From: Chrysochromulina tobinii
Lineage: Eukaryota; Haptophyta; Prymnesiales; Chrysochromulinaceae
Assembly: GCA_001275005.1 (NCBI GenBank)
Contig: JWZX01002600.1
Location: forward strand, 1 to 13,580
Length of the DNA: 13,580 nt
Direction of reading: 5' to 3'
Positions 1 through 7,174 of this stretch are shown piece after piece (position 1 is the stretch's first letter; the number at the start of each line of letters is the position of its first letter). The translations under genes were made by a program, and so were the position numbers. The notes below the pieces were generated by a model, which saw only the letters and a program-made list of their open reading frames with translations, had not been told where the DNA came from and ran no database searches.

Positions 1-1
1 C

Positions 2-145
2 GGCGGCGGCGGCAGCGCGCCCGCGCCCGCCACGCCCGTGCACGCCGCCGGCCTCGGGGCGCGAGCGCCACGCGACGACGCCCCTCGCTCGCCACGTGTC
101 ATGGAGGCGGCATTGCTGCTTGGCGACGTCTTCGGCGCCCAGTGA
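2..145 (+). CDS. Possible C-terminal end of an upstream gene (partial, 47 codons)
   Basis: Frame 2 is open from the window edge to a TGA at 143-145 and reads as a Gly/Ala/Pro-rich stretch ending in MEAALLLGDVFGAQ. Most third codon positions are G or C, like the clear genes in this window, and the other two plus frames give Arg-rich or frameshift-like translations. No domain is recognisable and the fragment is too short to assign a function. It could equally be GC-rich noncoding DNA or part of an exon whose real frame is set outside the window. The stop codon lies in a 31-bp tandem duplication. Confidence 0.35.
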   Translation, partial: GGGGSAPAPATPVHAAGLGARAPRDDAPRSPRVMEAALLLGDVFGAQ

Positions 146-203
146 ACAGCAGTGAGGTCGACCGACCACGGTGTGAACAGCAGTGAGGTCGACCGGCCAC
201 GGC
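142..203. repeat. 31-bp tandem duplication, two copies
   Basis: Positions 142-172 and 173-203 are near-identical 31-bp units starting GTGAACAGCAGTGAGGTCG. They differ at about two positions (GAC/GGC and the last base). The first copy contains the stop codon of the putative upstream reading frame, so the duplication spans its 3' end. Confidence 0.9.
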
Positions 204-976
204 GGTGGCGGCGCACGGGGCACCACTCTCTCTCTGGCTGGCAGGTCCTAATTTGGGTCATAACATGAGCCGTGGCGTGGTGATACCGGCCGTGCCGTGG
301 CGTGCATGCAAGGCGAGGTAGCCGTCGGAAGCGTCGATGCCGACCGCCATCATACAGTGTAGCATACAGTGTACTAGGCGCTGCTGCATGCGTGGTGCTC
401 TGAAGAGCAGGGGGTGGCCGCAAGCTCGCATTCCGGCCGGATGCTTCGCGGTGGCCCCGTTGTAATCGTGTGTACGCGCGAGTACGTTGGCGGGGCTCTG
501 GGCTGACAGTGGTGACTGCGCAGCTTGCAGCCCCCGCCCAGCGCAAGACACGCCTAGAGCGCCCCGTGTGTTCTCTGCGGCAGACTGCGCCCGTGCGCCG
601 GCGGCGCTTGATGCACCAGCCTTGTCGCTTGTGGCCGCATTTTGGTCACGCGGGGTGCGGGTGCGAACACGAAAAACGATGCGAGGCGACCGTCCGGTCC
701 GATGCGAGGCGCAGGCGGATGATACACACCTACGAAGATCGTATTTCCTTGGAAACGCCGGACGGGCAACATATGAACATAACATTAACATCATGCTCGG
801 AGTGCGAGATTGCCGATTGGCCGTCTGACGCTGGTCGGTCGGTACAACCACCCTTGACTTGAGGACACTTGATCGGGCGTACCGCGACGTCTGTGGCTGT
901 GCGTCTTGTAACGTGAACGTGAATCACAGCCTTTCATCAGTCATCACACTTCGTGAGAGGGCATCTTCCGTCATCA
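204..976. other. Intergenic DNA and presumed gyrA promoter/5' leader
   Basis: No reading frame here looks like a real protein; overlapping frames on both strands are Arg/Ala/Cys-rich and lack motifs. It contains a 12-bp tandem duplication, CATACAGTGTAG/C, at 351-374. The stretch from about 840 to 976 is presumably the gyrA promoter and 5' leader. I see no TATA box or other recognisable element. The sequence before the gyrA ATG at 977 is ATCAATGG, with a G at +4. Confidence 0.5.
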
Positions 977-3909
977 ATGGCGCGCCATCTGGCGCTGCTG
1001 GTGATCTCCCTGCTGCCGCCATCGCGCAGCCTCCTCGCGCGTCCATCGCTTGGTCGCCTCTCGGCAGTGGCGCCGCGCGTCGCGCGCCTCACGGCGCAGA
1101 TTGAAGACGACGTGCCCGCCGACAGCACGGCGATGGGCACCATTGTGCCAACGGTGCTGCACCGCGAGATGGCGGACTCATACATGGCGTACGCGATGTC
1201 GGTGATCATGTCTCGTGCACTCCCCGACGTGCGCGATGGGCTCAAGCCCGTGCACCGGCGCATCCTGTACACGATGCACCAGCTCAACCTGCAGCCCGAC
1301 GGGCCGCACCGCAAGTGTGCACGCGTCGTTGGCGATTGCCTTGGCAAGTACCACCCGCACGGGGACTCGTCCGTGTACGATGCCCTCGTGCGCATGGCGC
1401 AAGACTTTTCCCTGCGCGCGCCGCTCGTCGATGGCCACGGCAACTTTGGCTCGATCGACCCGGACCCGGCGGCCGCGATGCGCTACACCGAGTGCAAGCT
1501 CGCGCCACTGGCCGCGGAGGCCATGCTCGCCGACATCACCGAGGGCAGCGTGGACTTCACCGACAACTTTGACGGTTCCGAGACGGAGCCGGTCGTGCTG
1601 CCGGCGCGGCTGCCCATGCTGCTGCTCAACGGTGCGACCGGCATCGCGGTGGGCATGGCGACCAACTGCCCGCCGCACAATCTAGGCGAGTTGGTGGACG
1701 GCATGCAGCTGCTGCTCGCGGACCGCGACGTGGCGGAGAGCGAGCTGTACCGCGCGATCCCGGCGCCCGACTTCCCGACGGGCGGCATCGTGATGGGCAC
1801 GGCGGGCGCGCGCGACATGTACAGCACCGGGCGTGGCTCCGTTGTGATCCGAGCGAGGGCACACGTTGAGCCGGCGATGCGGCGCGGCGCGCGCGAGGCG
1901 GTGGTTGTGACGGAGCTGCCGTACGGCGTGGCGAAGAACACGCTGCTCGAGCGCATCGCGGCCATGGTGAACGAGAAGAAGCTCGAGGGTATCGCTGACA
2001 TCCGCGACGAGTCGTCGATGGAGGGCGTGCGCATTGTGCTGGAGATCAAGCGAGATTCCGATCCGTCGGTGGTGCTCAACAACTCGTACAAGCGGACGCC
2101 GCTGCAGACGAGCTTCGCGGGCAACCTGATGGCCGTGGTGGGTGCGGGCCGGCTGCCCGAGCAGCTCACGCTCCGCTCCGCCCTCCTCGCCTTCCTCGAC
2201 TTCCGCATCGAGTGCATCGAGAGACGCTCGCGCGGTCGGCTCACGAAGACAGAGGCGCGGCTGCATGTGGTTGATGGCCTACTCGTGGCGCAGCAGGACA
2301 TGGACGGTGTGGTGGCGACCATACGCGCGGCCGACGACACCGCGGGCGCACGCGCGGCGCTCATGTCCAAGTTCGGCTTGTCGCAGGAGCAGAGCGATGC
2401 CATCCTCCAGCTTCAGCTCCGCAGGCTCACGGCGCTCGAGCGCGCGTCGTTGGTCGAAGAGGCGGAGACATTGCAAGCGCGACGAGCCGATCTGCAAGGG
2501 CTGCTCGCTGAGCGCTCCAAGGTGCTTGCGCTCATCGGCGAGGAATTGGCCGAGCTCAAGTCCAAGTTCGACACGCCACGCCGCTCGCAGCTCGGCTCGG
2601 CCGACGACGCCGACGTGGAGGACATCGACCTGACCGCCAACGAGCAGTGTATCATCATCCGATCGCTCAAGGGGTACGTCAAACGGATGCCGCTCGCCGA
2701 GTTCGAGGCGCAGAACCGCGGCACGCGCGGCAAGGCCGGCGCCAACATGCGCGACGGCGACGCGATCGTCCAGATGGAGCAGTGCACGACGCACGACACG
2801 ATGTTGTGCCTCTCCGACGCGGGAGTCGCGTACGCGCTCCCAGCGTATAAGGTCCCCGAGTCGTCGCGCACGTCGCGCGGCGTGCTCGTGCACCAGCTCC
2901 TCCCGATCACAAACCAGGAGGCGATCGCTACCATGCTGCCCGTGCGCAGCTACTCGCCCGAGCGCTACCTGCTGCTGCTCACGCGCGATGGCTGGATCAA
3001 GAAGACTCCGTTGGCCGCCTTCGAACGCATCACCGCGCGTGGTCTCATCGCTGTCTCACTCAGCGAGAACGACGCCCTTGTGCGCGCGTCGCTCTGCGAG
3101 GCCTCGGACGATGTGCTCATGTGTTCGACGCTAGGGCTCGCGATGCGCTTCCAGGCGAGTGCCACTGATGACCACTGATGACCACTGATGACCACTGATG
3201 ACCACTGATGACCACTGATGACCACTGATGGCCACCGATTGCCGCTGATTGCACGCGCGATACGATTCCAGGCGAGTGCCCCTGATGGCCACTGATGACC
3301 ACAGATGACCACTGACTGCCACTGATCGCCACTGACATCGAGGGCTGATTTGAGGGCTGATTTGAGTGCTGATGAAGTGCTGATGGGCTTTGATTGTGGT
3401 TCCAGGCCTCCGAGGAACAACTGCGCGCGAGCGGTCGCCAGTCGCGCGGCGTCAAGTCGATGAGCATGCGAGAGGGCGACACAATCGCCGACATGTTCGT
3501 CGTGCCACGCAATGAAGCCGTGCCAAAGGGTGGCGAGGCGGCCGAGCAGCAGCTCGTGGCCGTGACACGCCTGGGCTTCGGGAAGCGACTCGCTCTCGAC
3601 CACTTCCGTGCGCAGCAGCGCGGTGGCAAGGGCGTGATCGCCATCAAGTTCAAGCGCGACGACGATCGGCTGCTCGCGCTCTCCCCCGCAACAGCCACCG
3701 ACGACGATGAGTTGCTGCTCATCACACAGAAGGGCACGATTGTGCGCCAGCGGCTCAGTGCGATCACGCAGCAGGGGCGGGCCACCACCGGCGTCAAGCT
3801 GCAGAAGCTCGACGAGGACGACCTCGTCGCCTCCGTGAAGGTGGTGCCCGCGGCCGAGGAGGACGAGGAGGCTGAGGACGAGGAGGCGACGCCGGGGGCG
3901 TCGGAGTGA
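977..3909 (+). CDS. gyrA: DNA gyrase subunit A, plastid-targeted, two exons (977-3154 and 3406-3909)
   Basis: GyrA is the DNA-cleaving and rejoining subunit of type IIA topoisomerase and works with GyrB as an A2B2 tetramer to supercoil DNA, here probably plastid DNA. The spliced product is 893 residues, against 875 in E. coli. Residues 1-21 are a hydrophobic signal-peptide-like segment ([10 protein letters not shown]); residues 22-50 are Arg/Ser/Ala-rich like a transit peptide. The conserved core starts near residue 55 ([20 protein letters not shown]). AAMRYTE holds the catalytic tyrosine, Tyr170 (E. coli Tyr122). Ser131 and Asp135 match quinolone-region Ser83 and Asp87 and are the sensitive-type residues. 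The C-terminal beta-pinwheel starts near residue 560 and has QNRGTRGK at the GyrA-box position (579-586) and QQRGGKG in a later blade (796-802). The tail is acidic ([10 protein letters not shown]). The pinwheel style is closest to cyanobacterial/plant GyrA. The frame also opens at a GTG at 953, but the eukaryotic start is the ATG at 977. Confidence 0.95.
3161..3391. repeat. Decamer satellite ACTGATGACC filling the gyrA intron
   Basis: Six exact head-to-tail copies of ACTGATGACC run from 3164 to 3223, followed by degenerate versions (ACTGATGGCC, ACCGATTGCC, GCTGATTGC) to about 3251. After a duplicated splice-junction sequence a second, more degenerate array runs from about 3281 to 3336. It decays into irregular GCTGATTTGAG and GCTGATG units up to about 3391. 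On the minus strand the array is open in several frames and reads as repeated [10 protein letters not shown], which is an artefact of the 10-bp period. Confidence 0.93.
3257..3280. repeat. Copy of the gyrA exon 1/intron junction inside the intron
   Basis: Positions 3257-3280 repeat 3140-3163 (the end of exon 1 plus the first 9 intron bases) exactly 117 bp downstream with two mismatches, both on the exon side. The copy keeps TTCCAG|GCGAGTGCC intact and so is a second potential GC donor. Using it would retain the TGA at 3176, so it would not give full-length protein. Confidence 0.85.
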
Positions 3910-4394
3910 GGTCAGCTGACGACGGTGCACGGTCTGCACGCGCGCGTGCGGGAGAGACGTTCATCCAAAACGGCGGTGGGCGGGCTCTCCTGCCGCATCT
4001 CTTAAGTACTTTTTGAACGTTATTGATGATTCTGATTATAGCAAACTAAGAGACCGGGCTCAGAGACGAGACCGGACGGAGATGACCGCGGAGCGAGCGT
4101 ATACCGCGTGGCGTACGGTTACTTGTACCACGCCGCACGCGACGGTACGGCACCCGACCGCGAACGTATACGCGACTCCGCGCTCGAGCGTCGAGGCTGC
4201 CGGTCGCGTAGTCGTCGACACCTGCTCGAGATTACGAGAAGGCTACCGAACTCGACAGTTGATGAGTTGAAAAAGTTGCGATTACGATATTACAATGAAC
4301 TACAACTTTCGATTCGCTTTAAACATTCAATATATAGATATAGCTCCGAAGGATAGCCTGTGTTTCGTTCCGTTTGATTCGTTTGAATGTCTTG
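3910..4394. other. Intergenic DNA between the convergent gyrA and LRR genes
   Basis: This 485-bp stretch holds the 3' flanks of both genes. The first half is GC-rich. From about 4236 to 4400 the base composition swings to AT-rich (for example AACATTCAATATATAGATA at 4322-4340), unlike anything nearby. Short plus-strand frames exist (4013-4270, 4108-4356) but have no ATG-led, recognisable protein. I see no terminator-like or polyadenylation motif that I would name. Confidence 0.5.
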
Positions 4395-6137
4395 TCACAT
4401 TTCGATTGTGAGTATGGCCTTGGCGACGGCTCGGAGTTCGCCTTTCTTTTCGTCGTTGAGATGATCGTACTTCAAGCTGCGGAGAGCGTTGGAGTCGCGT
4501 GTGTGGAGTCGCGTGTGTGCGTGAGCGGATTTCTGGAAGTCGCAAGAAAGGCGAGCGTGCATGCGATGGTGTGCGGAGACGCGCGCGCCGCGCGGTTCGC
4601 GTTCGATGTGCCGCTGAAGCGCGCACTCCAATTCTTTCAGCAACGCCTTGAAACGCAGCGCTTCTGCGATAGCTCTTGCGCCCTCAGGTCCGATGCCAGA
4701 GGATGGGCCAAGAGGGTTGCCAGCCAAGTTCAGGTTGGTCTGCACGGCCCTGCCCGAAGAAGACAGGGCCTCTGCGATCGCCTTGGCGCCTTCGTTGCTG
4801 ATGCCGTTCAAATGGAGGCTGAGCGAGCTGAGCACCAAGCTGACCCGAAGGTCCGAGGCGATGAGAATGCCCTCTGCCGGCTGAAGGGTGTAGCCGCCGA
4901 ACTTGGCCTCTGTCTGATCGTGCTTGATACCCGACAGCATGATGCGCTTCTCCTTGCCGATCTCGGCGAGCATCGTGGCCGACTTGACGTCGAGGTCGTT
5001 CTTGAGCAAATTGCATATGGTGAGCACCGTGTTGACCTTCAAGGCCTCAGCAATGGCCTCAATAGCAGCGAGGGTGCCCAGCAAGACGTCACCGCCTGAC
5101 TCCTTGTCCTTGTAGAGGATCTGAAGCTCCAGGCCCTCGTGCTTGACCATGTCACCGACCTTGTTGTGGACAGAAAGTTTGCTCTGCTTCACATACCTGC
5201 CATTGGTGAGCTTATTGTTCGACAAGTCCAGTGCGGTCAGCACCGCGTTGCCCGCTAAGGCTGACGCGAGTGCTTGGATGCCAGATGCGTCGTAGGTGCC
5301 TTGGCCATACGCGTCGATCCCGCAGAGGGCGTTGTCCGCGAGGTTCAAGCTGCTCAGTACCGCCTTGCCCGACTGCAAGGCGTTCGCAATCGTCTTGGCT
5401 CCCTCCGCGCCGATGTTGTTGTCCTCGAGGTTGAGCGAGGTCAACCCCGCCCTGCCCCAGGACAGGGCATCCGCGATCGCCTTGGCACCCTCTGCGCCGA
5501 TGTCGTTGAAGCGCAGGTCGAGCAAGGTCAGTGCCGCCATGGCAGGAATGAGATAGGCGACGAGCATGACCGCAGCCCCACGCAACCCCTTCTTGCACAA
5601 GTCAAGCTCCGTCATGGCGCCCTCCCGCATTTGCTCAACCGGAATGCCGCAAATGACTCCCGAACCCGCACAGGCAACGGCTGCGATCGTCAGCTCCAAT
5701 GGTGGCTCTCCCTCGCCTGAGATGCAGGTGTCGAGGGCCTTCTTCGCAGTGCCAAAAAGCAACGAAGGCGGCGGCGGTGGTGGAGCGCCGCCACCGAACC
5801 GGGGGGTGCCACCGAACAGGTCGACACCGAACAGGAAGCCACCCCCCAGATTCGCGGCCTCGACGCCTAGATTCGCGGCCCGGACCTTAGCCACGTCAAC
5901 CTCGAAGCCGTAGCCATGGAGGCGTGCCAGCCTGGGCAGCATCCGACCCGCCGCGACCGCGTCCCAGGGCCGGCCAGCCTCGATGAGCTGCTGCACGTCG
6001 AGGTCGGTGCACGCATCCGTCACTATTGAGCTTTCCTGGTGCTCCAGCATGGAAGAGTGCCATGCGATGTTCACTACAGTAGCCGAGTCAATTCTCCCGC
6101 CACTATCGGAGTTTCCCCAGAGGCTTCCGGAGCACAT
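4395..6137 (-). CDS. Leucine-rich-repeat protein (ribonuclease-inhibitor-type repeats), one predicted intron
   Basis: The product is about 530 residues after removal of the predicted intron at 4477-4626. The N-terminal ~170 residues are not recognised and include a Gly-rich stretch and a PPPPPP run. From about residue 165 onward come RI/NOD-type LRRs with a 28-29-residue period: LTLLDLRFNDIGAEGAKAIADAL, LTSLNLEDNNIGAEGAKTIANAL and LSSLNLADNAL, then LTALDLSNNKL, LSSLSLHLNGISNEGAKAIAEAL and NLNLAGNPLG. Such horseshoe repeats bind proteins; the partner is unknown. No signal peptide, membrane segment, NACHT or kinase domain is visible. The start is ambiguous: ATG at 6137 is used here, with ATG at 6050 as an alternative (29 residues shorter); the frame opens further at a GTG at 6236, which is unlikely in a eukaryote. 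It is transcribed divergently from the gene at 6221. Confidence 0.85.
   Translation of the reverse strand: MCSGSLWGNSDSGGRIDSATVVNIAWHSSMLEHQESSIVTDACTDLDVQQLIEAGRPWDAVAAGRMLPRLARLHGYGFEVDVAKVRAANLGVEAANLGGGFLFGVDLFGGTPRFGGGAPPPPPPSLLFGTAKKALDTCISGEGEPPLELTIAAVACAGSGVICGIPVEQMREGAMTELDLCKKGLRGAAVMLVAYLIPAMAALTLLDLRFNDIGAEGAKAIADALSWGRAGLTSLNLEDNNIGAEGAKTIANALQSGKAVLSSLNLADNALCGIDAYGQGTYDASGIQALASALAGNAVLTALDLSNNKLTNGRYVKQSKLSVHNKVGDMVKHEGLELQILYKDKESGGDVLLGTLAAIEAIAEALKVNTVLTICNLLKNDLDVKSATMLAEIGKEKRIMLSGIKHDQTEAKFGGYTLQPAEGILIASDLRVSLVLSSLSLHLNGISNEGAKAIAEALSSSGRAVQTNLNLAGNPLGPSSGIGPEGARAIAEALRFKALLKELECALQRHIEREPRGARVSAHHRMHARLSCDFQKSAHAHTRLHTRDSNALRSLKYDHLNDEKKGELRAVAKAILTIEM
4477..4626 (-). 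other. Predicted GT-AG intron in the LRR gene, 150 bp, no stop codon, length divisible by three
   Basis: On the minus strand the donor GGA|GTGCGC (intron from 4626) and acceptor CTCTCCGCAG|CTTGAAG (intron to 4477) are good GT-AG sites. Splicing joins ALLKELD directly to LKYDHLNDEKKGELR, which restores a perfect final LRR and C-cap; the split codon changes Glu to Asp, the expected repeat residue. Unspliced, the same frame adds 50 residues rich in His and Arg (HIEREPRGARVSAHHRMHARL) that match no LRR. The intron includes a 14-bp tandem duplication at 4491-4518. Confidence 0.82.
4491..4518. repeat. 14-bp tandem duplication in the LRR intron
   Basis: GGAGTCGCGTGTGT occurs twice head to tail at 4491-4504 and 4505-4518 on the plus strand, inside the predicted intron near its acceptor. 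Confidence 0.9.
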
Positions 6138-6220
6138 TATTGACCTGACCCTCGGTAACGGACAAAGTACCGTTGCACAACACTGTTGTTTTTGGAAAAA
6201 CCAAGCTCCAAAAAATTTAA
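6138..6220. promoter_or_regulatory. Short divergent promoter region between the LRR and RFA-repeat genes
   Basis: Only 83 bp lie between the two outward-facing start codons (170 bp if the LRR gene starts at 6050). The stretch is AT-rich for this window and contains TTTTTGG (6189-6195) and CCAAAAAA (6208-6215) as an inverted repeat, and a run AAAAAATTTAA just before the ATG at 6221. A shared bidirectional promoter is inferred from spacing alone. Confidence 0.5.
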
Positions 6221-7174
6221 ATGCCGACACGTCCACTCCCTCGCGTCGCCACGATCAAGCACGCCAAGCCGGGCCCGTCGCCACGCTCGGCCGGCTCTGC
6301 CACCGATCGATTCGCTGGCAAGGATGGCATTCACAAGGTCAGCGATGTCCCGTCTGCCCTCGCGTACGCGGATGCTGCGGCTGCCTCGACGTTTGGCAAG
6401 GGCCCCGCCGCGTCGATGTCGCACGGCCCGGCGGATCGATTCGCCGGCCACGACTCGCGCTACAAGCGCGGCTTGAGGCAGAGCACTATGCCTATCCACG
6501 ACCCGGCCGTCTACGCGGCCAAACAGGTCGATGACTCCGTGCCGTTGCCTGCGGTCGCTGTCAACGTGCCAGTTGTGCCGAAGCGCGAGATCCACCCATC
6601 GAATGAGCGCTTCGCCTCGACGGGCACCGACTCGATCTACGCGACAACGGCGGCCCCAGCGCCGACCAAGTACGACCCGACCGCGCACGATTCGAAGGCC
6701 ATGTCGGCCTCCACCTCGTGCGCTGCCTCCCTGGATAAGCAGTCGACCACGCGCTTCGCGAGCACCGACTCGATCTACGGCGCGGCGTACAACGGCGTGC
6801 CGAAGGTGACGCATTATGACCCAACCGTCTCCAAGGATATGATCTCGTCTGTCTCGTCCTCGATGGTCCTGCCCTTTGAGAGCGGCGGGGACGACCGGTT
6901 CGCCCCGGGGGCAGCGGGCGGCTCCATCTACCGGAAGGGGCTGCGTCGCTCGACGGTGCCTGAAGCGCGCGACACCAGCTCATTCCCAGCGCAGCAGGGC
7001 ATCAACAAGCGCGCGAACGCGTCGACGCGTGGCGCGGCGCTCAAGGCCGCGCTGCGCGCCACCATCGCCGATGCAGCCAAGCTCGGCCCGGTGGACGAGT
7101 CGGCCGAGTCGGCCGAGATGCCTGTGGAACTTCCTGTAGAGGAGTCCAAGGAGAACCTTGTCGAGGCTGCATGA
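6221..7174 (+). CDS. RFA/SIY-repeat protein of unknown function, 317 residues
   Basis: The ATG at 6221 is preceded directly by an in-frame TAA (6218-6220), which fixes the start if no upstream exon exists. The protein is Ala/Ser/Pro-rich, with no signal peptide, membrane segment or known catalytic motif. It contains five spaced copies of a short module centred on RFA: near residues 29 (DRFAGKDGIHK), 72 (DRFAGHDSRYKRGLRQST), 129 (ERFASTGTDSIY), 177 (TRFASTDSIYGAAY) and 225 (DRFAPGAAGGSIYRKGLRRST). YDPT follows at 151 and HYDPTV at 199. The C-terminus has a basic Ala-rich segment then an acidic tail. Short regularly spaced RF...Y...P motifs recall microtubule-associated SHIPPO/sperm-tail repeat proteins of flagella, but the PGPG core of those is absent, so this link is speculative. 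No intron is needed. Confidence 0.75.
   Translation: MPTRPLPRVATIKHAKPGPSPRSAGSATDRFAGKDGIHKVSDVPSALAYADAAAASTFGKGPAASMSHGPADRFAGHDSRYKRGLRQSTMPIHDPAVYAAKQVDDSVPLPAVAVNVPVVPKREIHPSNERFASTGTDSIYATTAAPAPTKYDPTAHDSKAMSASTSCAASLDKQSTTRFASTDSIYGAAYNGVPKVTHYDPTVSKDMISSVSSSMVLPFESGGDDRFAPGAAGGSIYRKGLRRSTVPEARDTSSFPAQQGINKRANASTRGAALKAALRATIADAAKLGPVDESAESAEMPVELPVEESKENLVEAA

Larger units (their letters stand above)
3155..3405 (+). other. GC-AG intron of gyrA, 251 bp, phase 0
   Basis: Exon 1 ends ATG CGC TTC CAG at 3154 and exon 2 begins GCC TCC GAG at 3406. Joining them gives [15 protein letters not shown], which runs straight through a conserved GyrA pinwheel blade with nothing missing. The intron starts GCGAGT and ends GGTTCCAG, so it is a GC-AG intron; the donor CAG|GCGAGT otherwise matches the usual consensus. 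Retention would stop translation at a TGA at 3176-3178, truncating the pinwheel. The acceptor has almost no pyrimidine tract. The interior is nearly all 10-bp tandem repeat. Confidence 0.92.

Noticed and set aside
258-851. Minus-strand 197-codon frame and overlapping plus frames upstream of gyrA
   Set aside because: No consistent composition or motif, and several mutually exclusive frames overlap.
953-976. GTG at 953 as the gyrA start
   Set aside because: Eukaryotic nuclear genes start at ATG; the ATG at 977 immediately precedes the signal-like leader.
1483-2403. Long minus-strand reading frame (306 codons) opposite gyrA
   Set aside because: Shadow of the GC-rich gyrA frame; Ser/Arg/Ala-rich with no motif, while the plus strand is unmistakable GyrA.
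2965-3939. 324-codon minus-strand reading frame with [10 protein letters not shown] repeats
   Set aside because: It is antisense to gyrA exons and to the intron satellite. The repeats are a by-product of a 10-bp period being open in several frames, and no domain is present.
4374-5099. Plus-strand 241-codon frame opposite the LRR gene
   Set aside because: Antisense image of the LRR repeats; the minus strand gives clear LRR consensus.
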